A stretch of DNA of 64,000 nt from Micromonospora sp. U21 (GCF_018070045.1 NZ_JAGPYK010000013.1:109208-173207); one strand, 5' to 3'; counted from the stretch's first letter, positions 52,038 through 62,693 are shown. Notes: generated from the letters alone by a model not told the origin. Translations and numbers: made by a program.

Positions 52038-54518
52038 ATGCAGGTCGGCTCTCCGTCACCCGCTGGTCAACCGCCGCCCTACCAGCCGTCGCTCCCGAGC
52101 CGGTCCAACCCGTGGCCGGTGGTCGCGGCCGTGCTGGCCGGCGGCTGGACAGTGGCGGTGACCGTGGCCACCCAGGCGGGTGGCTGGGTCACCGACCAGG
52201 TGCTGCTGGGCTTCGGGCGGGACCAGGTGGGCTGGCTCTGGCCGGTGCTGGGCCTGGCCACCGTCGCACTGGTGGGCACGCCGGCGCTGCTGCTCGCCCT
52301 GCTGCCCCGTTCGGCCGCGGTCCGGGCCACCGGGCGAGCCTGGCTGGCCGCGGCGCTCGCGCTCGGGGTGCTCACGCTGCTGCGGATCGTGCCGCCGGTG
52401 CACCACGAGGCGTACCTGGCCGCGCTGGCCGGTGCGGCGGCGCTCACCGCGCTGGTCCTGCGCTGGTCGGCACGCCGGTCGGCGTCCGCCGGGCCGGCCG
52501 GCCCGGGAGCCCGCGCGGCGACCGGCCCGGTGCCGCTGCTCGCGGTCGCCGCCGGGCTGGCGCTGCTGCTGCCCTGGGTCTGGCTGGGCGCGCTCGGTGG
52601 GCTGCTGGAGACCGCGCTGGCCCTGTTGGCGGCGGCCGCGCTGGGGGTGCTCGCCGCGACGCTGCTGGACGCCCCCTTCTGGTCCCGGTTCGCGGTCGGC
52701 GAGCCGCCCCGGCCGGCCCGGTTGGTGCTGGTCGGCGGCCTGGTCGCCGGGGTGGCGCTGCTGCTGCTCGCCGCCGGCGCCGGCCAGTCCGGTGCGCAGC
52801 TACCCGCGTTGCTGACCGTGCCGCCGGTGGGTTTCGCACTGGCCGCCCTGTGGGCCGCGACCTGGCGACCGGCCGCCGACGGGGCGGCGGACGCGCCCGA
52901 CCGGGCGACGGACGCCGTGCACGCCGGCCGGGCCGCTACCGGCTGGCTGGTGGGTCTGGCCATGATCGGCCCGCTGGCCTTCACCGACCCGGAAGAGATC
53001 ACCCTGCTGTTGATCGGCACCCGCGACGTGCCGTTCTGGGTGGCGGCCGCCGCCGGTGCCGGGCTGGCCGCCGCGGCCCTGGTCGCCATCGGATACGCGG
53101 TGCTGCTGGCCCGACCGGGGGCCCGTACCCCGAACCGGCGGGTCGCCGCGTTCACCGCGGTGGTGCTGCTGGTCGCGGTGGGCGTGGTCGACCTCGGGCC
53201 CGGTCAGCCCGGCCTGCACGGCGAGCGGCTGCTCGTGGTGCTGCGCGAGCAGGCCGACCTGACCGGCCTGCCGGCGGGCGCACCGGGCCGGGCCGGACGG
53301 GACACCCGGGCGGCTGAGGTGTACCGGCGACTCGTGACCACCGCCGACCGGAGCCAGACCGACCTGCGCCGGGAGCTGACCCGTCTGCGACTCGATCCGG
53401 TGCCGTACTACCTGGTGAACGCGGTCGAGGTGGACGGCGGTCCGGCGGTGCGGGCCTGGCTGGCGCGCCGTCCGGAGGTGGCACGGGTGCTGGTCAGCCA
53501 GCGACTGCGGCCACTGCCGGCCCCGGCCGGGCAGAACCGGGGTACCGCGGCCGCGCCGACCGGCCCGGAGTGGAACATCCGCCAACTCGGCGCCGACCGG
53601 GTCTGGTCGCAGCTCGGCGTGACCGGCGCGGGCATGGTGGTGGGCAGTTCGGATTCGGGTGTGGACGGCACCCATCCGGCGCTGCGGGCCGGGTTCCGCG
53701 GCGCGGACGACTCCTGGTACGACCCGTGGGACGGCACCCGGACCCCGACCGACCAGGGCGGACACGGCACCCACACGGTGGGCAGCGCGGTCGGTCGGGG
53801 CGGCATCGGGGTGGCGCCCGACGCGCAGTGGGTGGGCTGCGTCAACCTGGACCGAAACCTGGGCAGCCCGGGCCACTACCTGGACTGCCTCCAGTTCATG
53901 CTGGCACCCTTCCCGACCGGCGGCGACCCGTTCACCGACGGCCGGCCGGAACGGGCCCCACAGGTGCTGACCAACTCGTGGGGCTGCCCGCCCATCGAGG
54001 GCTGCGACCGGACCGTGCTGCGGCCGGCCACCGCCGCGCTGGACGCCGCCGGGATCTTCGTGGTCGCCGCCGCCGGCAACACCGGCCCGTGGTGCGCGTC
54101 GATCGACGACCCACCAGCGCCGTATTCGGACGTGCTGACCGTGGGCGCGGTCGACGCACAGCGGCGGGTGGCCCAGTTCTCCTCGCGCGGGCCGGTGCCG
54201 GGTGGCCCGGGCAAACCGGACGTGCTGGCGCCGGGCGTGGGCGTGGTGTCGGCCATGCCGGGCGGCGGGTACGCCGCACTCGATGGCACCTCGATGGCGA
54301 CCCCGCAGGTGGCCGGGGTGGTCGCGCTGATGTGGTCGGCCAACCCGGCGCTGGTCGGCGACCTGGCCCGGACCCGGCAGATCCTGCGGGACACCGCGAC
54401 GCCGGCCGTGCCGACCTACCGCTCCAGCAACCCGGCCGACGCCTGCGGCGGCCCAGCGAACGTCACGGGGGCCGGCCAGGTCGACGCGTACGCCGCCGTC
54501 CGCGCCGCCCAGCAGTAA
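52038..54518 (+). CDS. Membrane-anchored subtilase (S8 peptidase with N-terminal membrane domain)
   Basis: 826 aa. Roughly residues 25-400 form about ten membrane helices, Ala/Leu rich; a ~100-residue linker resembling a propeptide follows, then an S8 domain with the complete triad: Asp 539 (SSDSGVDG), His 576 (GHGTHTVG) and Ser 752 (GTSMATPQVAG), and NSWGCP and AAAGNTGP for the oxyanion region. An even number of helices would leave the protease on one side only if N-in; outside seems likely. TACTGT (52025-52030) is 7 nt before ATG. The stop TAA is the first bases of repeat copy C. Confidence 0.88.
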   Translation: MQVGSPSPAGQPPPYQPSLPSRSNPWPVVAAVLAGGWTVAVTVATQAGGWVTDQVLLGFGRDQVGWLWPVLGLATVALVGTPALLLALLPRSAAVRATGRAWLAAALALGVLTLLRIVPPVHHEAYLAALAGAAALTALVLRWSARRSASAGPAGPGARAATGPVPLLAVAAGLALLLPWVWLGALGGLLETALALLAAAALGVLAATLLDAPFWSRFAVGEPPRPARLVLVGGLVAGVALLLLAAGAGQSGAQLPALLTVPPVGFALAALWAATWRPAADGAADAPDRATDAVHAGRAATGWLVGLAMIGPLAFTDPEEITLLLIGTRDVPFWVAAAAGAGLAAAALVAIGYAVLLARPGARTPNRRVAAFTAVVLLVAVGVVDLGPGQPGLHGERLLVVLREQADLTGLPAGAPGRAGRDTRAAEVYRRLVTTADRSQTDLRRELTRLRLDPVPYYLVNAVEVDGGPAVRAWLARRPEVARVLVSQRLRPLPAPAGQNRGTAAAPTGPEWNIRQLGADRVWSQLGVTGAGMVVGSSDSGVDGTHPALRAGFRGADDSWYDPWDGTRTPTDQGGHGTHTVGSAVGRGGIGVAPDAQWVGCVNLDRNLGSPGHYLDCLQFMLAPFPTGGDPFTDGRPERAPQVLTNSWGCPPIEGCDRTVLRPATAALDAAGIFVVAAAGNTGPWCASIDDPPAPYSDVLTVGAVDAQRRVAQFSSRGPVPGGPGKPDVLAPGVGVVSAMPGGGYAALDGTSMATPQVAGVVALMWSANPALVGDLARTRQILRDTATPAVPTYRSSNPADACGGPANVTGAGQVDAYAAVRAAQQ

Positions 54519-54568
54519 GGAAGGGCACCTTATTGACGCCTGCGGTAGTAGAAGGGCCCCTATTGACA
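54515..54568. repeat. 54-bp intergenic repeat, copy C
   Basis: Begins GTAAGGAAGGGCACCTTATT and ends near GAAGGGCCCCTATTGAC. It aligns with the minus-strand reading of copy A (12599-12652), both sharing AAGGAAGGGCACCTT and ACGCCTG. The far terminal repeat is degenerate here. Its TAA at 54516-54518 ends the subtilase gene. Confidence 0.75.
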
Positions 54569-54617
54569 CGACGGGCGGAAGTACGAACCAACACCCGGTG
54601 ATCTAGGGTCGGCCACC

Positions 54618-55553
54618 ATGGACGCCGACATCACCGTTACCGAGCTGACCCCCGACCTGGCTGCCGCCGCGGTGCGGCTCTGTACGCAGGCGCTCGATCT
54701 GCCCGAGGACGCCGTCGAGGCCGCCTCCATCGTGGACGCGCTCTGGCGGCGGGCCGCCGCCGACCGGCTGGTGGTCGGGCTGGGCGCGTACCGGGGGACG
54801 GATCTGGTCGGGGTGCTGCTCTGTTCGGTGTCGTCGGCCGACCCGACTCTCGGGCACGTGGACCTGGTCGCGGTGCTTCGCGAGCACCGTCGTCGGGGCG
54901 TCGGACGGGCACTGCTGAAGCGGGCCGAACGGGTGCTCGCCGAGCTCGGGGTGACCGAGGTGCTGCTGGCCGGGAACCCGCCGTACTACGCCTGGCCGGG
55001 CATCGACGTGCGCTACACGCCGGCGGTCTGCGCCGCCCTGGCGCTCGGCTACCAGCAGGACCGGACCGCCTGGAACATGACCGCCGACCTGTCGTACGAC
55101 GGGTCGCCGGCGTTGCGGTCCACCGAGGCGGCGGAGCGGCGGCTGGCCGGGCGGGGGATCACGGTACGCCGGGCGGAGCCGACGGACCTGCCGGCGCTGG
55201 CGGCGTTCGCCCGGTCCACCTTCGGGGGTGCGTGGGACGGCGAGTTGGCCGGGTCGGTGGGTCGCGACGGCGCCGGTTGCCACCTGGCGGAGCGGGAGGG
55301 CGAGCTGCTCGGTTTCGCCGCGTACGGGTCGTCCCGGCCGAGCTGGTTCGGGCCGATGGGCACCGCGCCGGCCGCCGAGGGTTCGGGCATTGGCGGGGTG
55401 CTGCTGCGTCGCTGTCTGCGTGATCAGCGGGAATCGGGGCTGGACCGGGCCCAGATCGGCTGGGTGGGGCCGGTGCCGTTCTACTCCGGCAGCGCCGGCG
55501 CCCGGATCGAGCGGGTCTTTTTCCTGTACCGGCGGACACTGGACGCTAAATAA
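54618..55553 (+). CDS. GNAT acetyltransferase (tandem domain)
   Basis: 311 aa with two GNAT folds. The first has VAVLREHRRRGVGRALL (acetyl-CoA loop); the second, from about 180, is more divergent with EGSGIGGVLLRRCL. Substrate unknown. TAGGGT (54604-54609) lies 8 nt before ATG 54618, indicating a leaderless message. Confidence 0.85.
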   Translation: MDADITVTELTPDLAAAAVRLCTQALDLPEDAVEAASIVDALWRRAAADRLVVGLGAYRGTDLVGVLLCSVSSADPTLGHVDLVAVLREHRRRGVGRALLKRAERVLAELGVTEVLLAGNPPYYAWPGIDVRYTPAVCAALALGYQQDRTAWNMTADLSYDGSPALRSTEAAERRLAGRGITVRRAEPTDLPALAAFARSTFGGAWDGELAGSVGRDGAGCHLAEREGELLGFAAYGSSRPSWFGPMGTAPAAEGSGIGGVLLRRCLRDQRESGLDRAQIGWVGPVPFYSGSAGARIERVFFLYRRTLDAK

Positions 55554-55638
55554 GGGCGAATAGGATATAGACCCAGATAATGCCATTCGCCCGCGTCGGG
55601 CATCGACGCCCCCTACCGTTTCGGTAGAGGAGGCAGCC

Positions 55639-55884
55639 ATGACCACGGATGACGACCAGACCGAGGACGGCCCGCCCGTCACCTGGAAACCGGTCGGCGA
55701 ACTCCCCGGCCAACTGCCGTGCGACCGGCTCGACTACGGCGACGCCGAGCAGTTGGCCGAGATGAGCACCAACGGCGAGCCGGTGGCCGAGGAGCCACAG
55801 GAAATGGTGGACGCACCGATCCAACTGCCCCCGCCGTACGACCGGGCGCATAAGCGGCGCAATCAGCGTCCGCTACCCACCTGA
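55639..55884 (+). CDS. Small acidic protein of unknown function (81 aa)
   Basis: Acidic N-terminal two thirds (many Asp/Glu), Pro-rich middle, and a basic tail HKRRNQR. No domain recognised and no hydrophobic segment. AGAGGAGG at 55627-55634 is a strong ribosome site 4 nt before the ATG, and third positions are G/C-biased, so it is very likely expressed. Followed by a strong terminator. Confidence 0.7.
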   Translation: MTTDDDQTEDGPPVTWKPVGELPGQLPCDRLDYGDAEQLAEMSTNGEPVAEEPQEMVDAPIQLPPPYDRAHKRRNQRPLPT

Positions 55885-55890
55885 CGACGA

Positions 55891-55922
55891 ACGGGGCGGA
55901 CCGCGTCAGCGGCCCGCCCCGT
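55891..55922. terminator. Bidirectional hairpin terminator
   Basis: ACGGGGCGG with CCGC on the left and GCGG with CCGCCCCGT on the right form a ~13-bp stem (one mismatch, GTCA loop) between the 81-aa gene and the convergent groL. Confidence 0.8.
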
Positions 55923-55940
55923 TCCGTGTCGGAACTGGAC

Positions 55941-57563
<1,623 letters not shown>

Positions 57564-57760
57564 ACGGCGTTGTCCTCCTGGACACTCACGGGCCACCCGA
57601 GATGTTTCCCCCCGGATGGGCCGCCTGGTGTACGCACCTTGGGACGTCGCCACCTGGCGACGACGACGTCCTTCGGCCGGGCCGGATAGCCCGCGACGAC
57701 CGGCCATGTGTCACCCCGGCGTCTCCGCGCCGGCGCGACCGTGGCCCCACCGTCCCGACC

Positions 57761-57789
57761 ATTGGCACTCACGGTATGCGAGTGCCAAT
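57761..57789. promoter_or_regulatory. CIRCE element 1 (HrcA operator)
   Basis: TTGGCACTC-N9-GAGTGCCAA, perfect inverted repeat with one extra matched base on each side. Consensus TTAGCACTC-N9-GAGTGCTAA with the same change in both arms. Lies in the groL leader, downstream of the predicted -10. Confidence 0.92.
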
Positions 57790-57796
57790 GACTTGT

Positions 57797-57823
57797 TTAG
57801 CACTCTCCCCTGCCGAGTGCAAG
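57797..57823. promoter_or_regulatory. CIRCE element 2 (HrcA operator)
   Basis: TTAGCACTC-N9-GAGTGCAAG: the left arm is consensus, the right arm has two mismatches. It overlaps the groL -35/-10 region, so HrcA here would block RNA polymerase directly. Centre-to-centre spacing to element 1 is about 35 bp. Confidence 0.85.
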
Positions 57824-57837
57824 CACGATCGCCTCGG

Positions 57838-59079
57838 TCAGCCGAGTTCCGCGGCTAGTCCGGCGGCGTTCACCGGCCCCTCCTGGGCCCGTTGCTCGGC
57901 GTACGTCACCAGCAGCCCCACCAGTTGCACGAGATGAGCGGGAAGGGCCAGCACCGCGCTGACGGCGATCACCAGCACCACGCCGATCGCGGAACCCGGG
58001 GTGGCGAGTGGATCGACCCCGAACGGAGCGCTGCCGACCCCCTCCAGCACGCTGGCGACCAGAGTGCCGACGATCACCGCCGCCGCCACCAGCGCCACCC
58101 GTCCCAGCAGCAGCCCCAGCCGGTCGTGGAACATCCGGAACGACCGGCCGATCGGGTTCTGCCGCTCGAAGAGATAGACCGGCCCGGCCATACTGAGCGC
58201 GAAGGCGAGGTAGATGCCGGGCAGGACGCAGAAGCAGACGCCCACGCCGATGATCACGCCGATCAGGAGCGTCCAGCCCCAGAGCCCGAGCGCGCGGCGC
58301 AGGCCGTAGCGCAGCGCGTCGCCCAGGCTGACCGGCTCACCGGCCGCCTGACGGGTGATCACCCAGGTGCCGGCCGCCCAGCCCACGGCCTGCACCAACC
58401 CGATCAGCAGGCTGCCGCCGATGAGCACCAGGAACATGGTGGCCAGGTCGATGAAGAAGGTGTCGGGCAGCGAGGTCGACTCCTCGGCGGCGGTCGTCTC
58501 CCACTTCGCGGTCGGGTCCAGCCCGAGCGAGAGCACCGACAGCACCGCCGCCGGCAGCACCTGCGTGAGCAGCAGGATGGGCAGCAGCAGTCTCCAGCCG
58601 CGCCGGACCGCGCCCGCGCACCGGTCGAACCACCCGCTCAGCCCGGCCCCGGGTGGGGTGACCAGCCGGTCGGCCGGATCGAGCCCGGGCGGATACCACC
58701 CGGCGGCCGGCGGCCCCGGGTACCAGGGCTGCCCGCCGTACGGCCCGGCGCCGATCGGGTAGCCGCCGGTGGGCGGGAACACCCAGCCCTGCGGCGGCGC
58801 GCCCGGTGGCGGCCCCCACGCGGATGGCACGCTCGGGTCCCAGCCGGGAGGGGTGCCCGGCGGCGGGCCTTCGGCCGAGGGCACGCTCGGGTCCCAGCCG
58901 GGAGGGGTGCCCGGCGGCGGGCCCCAGGGGGACGGCCCGGTCGAATCACCAGTCGGAGGCGGACCCGTCGGGCCCCGCTCGTCCGGGTGCGGGCCGGACG
59001 GGTTGACGCCACCGGAATGCGGACCGGGCGGGTCGGGCTGACCCGGGGGTGGGGCGGCCGGGGGCGGCTGGTCGGACAT
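57838..59079 (-). CDS. Proline-rich membrane protein
   Basis: 413 aa. The first ~130 residues are Pro/Gly-rich with tandem GPPPGTPPGWDPSVPSA units; then about six membrane helices, arranged like the GlpQ membrane-domain or DUF975-type proteins (WVITRQAAGEPVSLGDALRYGLRRALGLWGW, PGIYLAFALSMAGPVYLFERQ). Function unknown. It is upstream of groL in the same direction but groL has its own heat-shock promoter. Confidence 0.8.
   Translation of the reverse strand: MSDQPPPAAPPPGQPDPPGPHSGGVNPSGPHPDERGPTGPPPTGDSTGPSPWGPPPGTPPGWDPSVPSAEGPPPGTPPGWDPSVPSAWGPPPGAPPQGWVFPPTGGYPIGAGPYGGQPWYPGPPAAGWYPPGLDPADRLVTPPGAGLSGWFDRCAGAVRRGWRLLLPILLLTQVLPAAVLSVLSLGLDPTAKWETTAAEESTSLPDTFFIDLATMFLVLIGGSLLIGLVQAVGWAAGTWVITRQAAGEPVSLGDALRYGLRRALGLWGWTLLIGVIIGVGVCFCVLPGIYLAFALSMAGPVYLFERQNPIGRSFRMFHDRLGLLLGRVALVAAAVIVGTLVASVLEGVGSAPFGVDPLATPGSAIGVVLVIAVSAVLALPAHLVQLVGLLVTYAEQRAQEGPVNAAGLAAELG
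58826..58933. repeat. In-gene tandem repeat, 54-bp period
   Basis: Two nearly identical 54-bp units (58826-58879 and 58880-58933), beginning GGCACGCTCGGGTCCCAGCC, encode the 18-residue Pro-rich repeat of the surrounding protein; partial units flank it. Confidence 0.75.
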
Positions 59080-59178
59080 GAACCCTCCTCAGCGACGGCT
59101 GGAATGGTTCACGATCTTCCAGGGTCCGGCCGCGTGACGCAGTCCCGGCCCCTCAGGGCCTCGCTGGCGTTGGCCCAC

Positions 59179-59382
59179 TCAGGCGATGACGCGCACCCGC
59201 TCCGCCTGCGGGCCCTTCTGGCCCTGCGCGATATCGAACTCCACTCGCTGCCCGTCGTCCAGCGCCTTGTAGCCGTCCATCTCGATCGCAGAGAAGTGGA
59301 CGAACACGTCCTGACCGCCGTCGACGGCGATGAAGCCGTAGCCCTTTTCGGAGTTGAACCATTTAACGGTGCCCTGTGCCAC
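59179..59382 (-). CDS. Cold-shock protein CspA family
   Basis: 67 aa, the standard length. RNA-binding motifs KGYGFI (RNP1) and DVFVHFSAI (RNP2) are intact. Acts as an RNA chaperone. GTG 59382 follows GAGGAAG (59389-59395). A TAGCGT box at 59500-59505 implies a 5' leader of about 110 nt, as is common for csp genes. Confidence 0.95.
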   Translation of the reverse strand: MAQGTVKWFNSEKGYGFIAVDGGQDVFVHFSAIEMDGYKALDDGQRVEFDIAQGQKGPQAERVRVIA

Positions 59383-59685
59383 GGTGCACTTCCTCACTCT
59401 GCGCGGCGTTGCCTGCCCAGGCGCGCGGCACGGCCGGGCGCCTCCGGGCAACCGCTCCGGCGATCGATGACGGCCGCTGAAACGGGTGACCGAAATCGCA
59501 CGCTACACGAGGAGTGACGGCCACGCACGACCACAAATCGGGCATATTTCGATCGCGTCGACGCCATTCCGGGCGGCGGTGGTGGACCCGGTTTCCGATC
59601 AGCCGGATTCACGCCCATGACTGTGCCGGCTGAGGGCGACCGGCGCGGTCGGGGTCGCGGCCGCCGCTGTGGTAGGCATGCGGGC
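59383..59685. other. 303-bp divergent intergenic region
   Basis: Holds the long csp leader and promoter on the minus strand and the start region of the GNAT gene on the plus strand. An A/T-richer patch (59525-59560) lies upstream of the csp -10 box. No ORF of interest. Confidence 0.6.
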
Positions 59686-60216
59686 ATGACCACCGATCCG
59701 CGCGGGGCCGCCGCACGGCAGGCGGAGATTCGCCGGGTCCGGCCGGCGGACGCCGCACGGATGCGTGCGCTGCGCCTGGAGATGCTCGCCGACGCGCCGC
59801 TGGCCTTCCTGGAGACCGTGGCCGACGCGGCGGCCCGACCGCACGCCGACTACGCCGCCCGGATCGCGTACACCTCGGTCGGATCCGACACCGCGCAGTT
59901 CATCGCCGACCCGGGCGGCCGGCTGGTCGGGCACGCCGGAGGCACGGTCACCCCGACCGAGTCCGGCCTCACCGTCATCTACGCGGTCTACGTGACCCCC
60001 GGCTGGCGGGGCGGCGGGCTGCTCGCGGAGCTGGTCGACGCGGTGGCGGCCTGGTCACGGGCGTGCGGGAGGCCCGAGCTGATGCTGGAGGTGGTGGTCG
60101 GCAACGACCGGGCCTACCGGGCGTACCAGCGGATCGGCTTCGTCGACACCGGCGTGCGGGTGCCGCACCCCACCATCCCGGCGCTGACGGAACTCCAGAT
60201 GCGCCGACCCGCCTGA
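59686..60216 (+). CDS. GNAT family N-acetyltransferase
   Basis: 176 aa single GNAT domain: VYVTPGWRGGGLLAELVDAV is the acetyl-CoA loop (the usual RGxGxG is RGGGLL), followed by VVGNDRAYRAYQRIGFVDTG. ATG 59686; no ribosome site, and a weak TAGGCA element 7-8 nt upstream. Substrate unknown. Confidence 0.85.
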   Translation: MTTDPRGAAARQAEIRRVRPADAARMRALRLEMLADAPLAFLETVADAAARPHADYAARIAYTSVGSDTAQFIADPGGRLVGHAGGTVTPTESGLTVIYAVYVTPGWRGGGLLAELVDAVAAWSRACGRPELMLEVVVGNDRAYRAYQRIGFVDTGVRVPHPTIPALTELQMRRPA

Positions 60217-60300
60217 CCCGAACCTCGAAAACCATTCCAGAGGCAAGACCCCGGTGATGTTTCCAAGAGCCGGCTGCGTCCGACCGAACGTGCCCCGAGA

Positions 60301-60376
60301 GGGTTTCCGGGGGGAGCCCGCCCGCGGAAGGATCAAGCCTGACCGCCTGGAGCGGGTGGGCTCCCCCCGGAAACCC
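60301..60376. repeat. 25-bp long-stem hairpin element
   Basis: Arms 60301-60325 (GGGTTTCCGGGGGGAGCCCG onward) and 60352-60376 are complementary with a single G-T mismatch around a 26-nt loop. It lies between the convergent GNAT and paaN genes, where it could terminate both, but the stem is longer than any other terminator in the window. Confidence 0.75.
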
Positions 60377-60398
60377 CAACAGCAACCAAGAACCAGGA

Positions 60399-62072
60399 TC
60401 AGACCGGCCGACGCGACTGCACGATCCGGAACCGGTTGGCCACGTACGCCCCGTCGGTCAGCGCGGAGTTGGCCGCCGGGTTGGCGCCGCTGCCGTGGAA
60501 GTCGGAGAAGGCCGCCGACTGGTTCACGAAGACCCCGCCGGTCAGGTTGCAGGACAGGTGCACCCCGACCTCGACCGCCACCGCCTCGGTCGCGTCCAGC
60601 ACCGCCTCGTCGGTGGAGTAGACACCCGCGGTGAGCGCGCCCATCTCGCCGACCGTCCGGCGCAGCAGCTCCAGGCTGTGCGCCGTGGACTCGGTGGCGA
60701 TGGCGAACGAGATCGGCCCGAACCACTCACGGCCGTAGGTCTCCGCGTCGTCCGCGGCCAGCTTCACGATGGTCGGGGTACGCACCACCGCGTCGGCGTA
60801 CGCCGGGTGCGCCACCGCCCGGGACTCCAGCACCGGCTCGCCGACCTTGGTCACCTCGGCCAGCCGCTCCAGCACCCCGTCGTTGACGATGGCGCCGGTC
60901 AGCTCCACGCCCCGGGCCGGGTCGGCGGTCAGCTTGCCGACCGCCGCGGCGATCCCGCCGGCCACCTCGTCGAAGCTCTTGTGCCCCTGGTCGGTCTCGA
61001 TGCCGCCGGCCGGGATGAGGATGTTCTGTGAGGTGGTGCACATCTGGCCGCTGTAGAGGGTCAGCGTGAAGCCGAGGTTGCGGCACAGGCCGGCGAAGTC
61101 GTCGGTGGAGTCGATCACCACCGTGTTCAGCCCGGCCTTCTCGGTGTAGACCGCCGCCTGCCGGGCGTGCGTCTCCAGCCACTCGCCGTACTCGGTGGAA
61201 CCGGTGAAGTCGACGATCTTCACGGACCGGTGCAGGGCCAGGTCGCTGGCGAGCTTCTCGCCGGGCGCCTCGGCGGCCAGCATGATCAGGTTCGGGTCGA
61301 AGCCTGCCTCGGCGAGCACCTCCCGGGCGTACTTCACCGTGATGGCCAGCGGCAGCACCGCGCGCGGGTGCGGCTTGACGACCACCGGGTTGCCGGTGAC
61401 CAGCGAGGCGAACAGCCCCGGGTACGAGTTCCAGGTCGGGAAGGTGTTGCAGCCGATCACCAGCGCCACCCCACGCGGCACCACGTGGAACGTCTTGGTC
61501 ATCCGCAGCGGGTCGCCCTTGCCGGCGGCCTTCTCCCAGCCGGCCGTCCCCGGGTGCCGGGTCATCTCGGCGTACGCGTACGCCAGCGCCTCCAGGGCCC
61601 GGTCCAGCGCGTGCGCGCCGCCGGCCTGGAAGGCCATCACGAACGCCTGCCCGCTGGTGAACTGCACCGCGTTGGCCAACTCGAAGATGTGCTTGTGCAG
61701 CCGGTCGAGGATCTCCAGGCAGACGCCCACCCGGACCTGCGGGCCGGCGTCGCGCCACGACGGGAGCGCGGCGGTGGCGGCGGTGACCAGCTCGTCGGGG
61801 CCGGCGTGCGGGTAGCGCACCGCCAGCTCCACGCCGAACGGGCTCGCCTCGGTGGCGACCCGGTCGCCGGTGCCCGGCTGGTCGAGCGGGAAGTCGCCAC
61901 CCAGGTACGCCTCGAAGGCGGCCTTACCGTCGGCGGCGGCGGTCTCGCCGTACACGCGAGGGCTGGGGGACTCGGGATAGGCGGACCAGTAGCCCCGCTC
62001 CGTGATCGCGGTCAGCGCACGGTTGAGGGTGTCGGCATGCCTGTCGTACAGGGGATGCGGGGTCTCCGTCAT
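60399..62072 (-). CDS. paaN: Phenylacetic acid degradation protein PaaN (aldehyde dehydrogenase fold)
   Basis: 557 aa. PaaN-type start (YDRHADTLNRALTAITERGYWSAYPESPS) before an aldehyde dehydrogenase fold; active Cys is in SGQMCTTSQN, preceded by DFTGSTEYGEWLE and GCNTFPTWNSYPGLF. PaaN/BoxD-like enzymes oxidise ring-opened CoA semialdehydes. No paaABCDE or box genes lie nearby, so its pathway context is missing. ATG 62072 is used; in-frame ATGs 9 and 12 nt upstream are possible. Confidence 0.88.
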   Translation of the reverse strand: MTETPHPLYDRHADTLNRALTAITERGYWSAYPESPSPRVYGETAAADGKAAFEAYLGGDFPLDQPGTGDRVATEASPFGVELAVRYPHAGPDELVTAATAALPSWRDAGPQVRVGVCLEILDRLHKHIFELANAVQFTSGQAFVMAFQAGGAHALDRALEALAYAYAEMTRHPGTAGWEKAAGKGDPLRMTKTFHVVPRGVALVIGCNTFPTWNSYPGLFASLVTGNPVVVKPHPRAVLPLAITVKYAREVLAEAGFDPNLIMLAAEAPGEKLASDLALHRSVKIVDFTGSTEYGEWLETHARQAAVYTEKAGLNTVVIDSTDDFAGLCRNLGFTLTLYSGQMCTTSQNILIPAGGIETDQGHKSFDEVAGGIAAAVGKLTADPARGVELTGAIVNDGVLERLAEVTKVGEPVLESRAVAHPAYADAVVRTPTIVKLAADDAETYGREWFGPISFAIATESTAHSLELLRRTVGEMGALTAGVYSTDEAVLDATEAVAVEVGVHLSCNLTGGVFVNQSAAFSDFHGSGANPAANSALTDGAYVANRFRIVQSRRPV

Positions 62073-62280
62073 GCCCGCCATCATGCCGCAGCCGTGTCCG
62101 GGAGCAGAAGCGCCAATGCCCGACAGCGCAGCAGCCGGCATCCCCGGCCAGCGGATGGGCTGACGGCCGTCGCCACGCGGGGCTGTTCCGGTGCCCGGCC
62201 GCGCAGTGCCGCGCGGAGGACCGGGGTTGGCCCCGGCGGCAGCGGGTATCCGCCGGGCTCTGGCCAGGAAAGGGCGACGC

Positions 62281-62684
62281 GTGGGGATCCGGGACCTGGC
62301 CACCTTCTGGCCGCGCGCCGCGCACCCGCTCGCCCCGCCCTGCTACGTCGAGCGGGCGGTCCCCAGAGCCACGGCAGCGTGCTGAGCGCGGTGACCGTGC
62401 TTCAGCTCCCCGAGGAGTGCCGGCGACGGGTCGCGCTGCTCACCTACGCCTCCCCCCCCTGGGGAACCGGTACTGCCGGGTCTTCCCGGTTCGCCCCGAC
62501 GCCCGCCACGCCCGACGATCCGGCGGTCCGGGTGGACCGCCGGGTACGGGATCCCGAGGGCCTGCTCATCCCGCCGACCGACACCGTGCCGCCCCCGGTG
62601 CACGGGCACCGGTTCATCCCCGACGAGGACTTCCACGTCGCGATCCGCGACCTGACCGGACAGTTGGACCGGCCGGACGGGTGA
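62281..62684 (+). pseudogene. Frameshifted hypothetical gene
   Basis: From GTG 62281 (site AGGAAAGG at 62266-62273) the frame reads VGIRDLATFWPRAAHPLAPP to VERAVP with exclusively G/C third positions, then stops at 62384. The next frame continues QSHGSVLSAVTVLQLPEE to 62684 with coding-like composition. Adding one C to the CCCC run at 62361-62364 joins them into one 134-codon ORF. A second disturbed spot follows the eight-C run at 62452-62459. Sequencing error, recent decay or programmed slippage cannot be separated. Family not recognised. Confidence 0.55.
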
Positions 62685-62693
62685 CCGCCCGGA

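Noticed and set aside
62343..62636. Minus-strand 97-codon ORF over the frameshifted gene
   Set aside because: The plus strand has the better third-position bias and a ribosome site.
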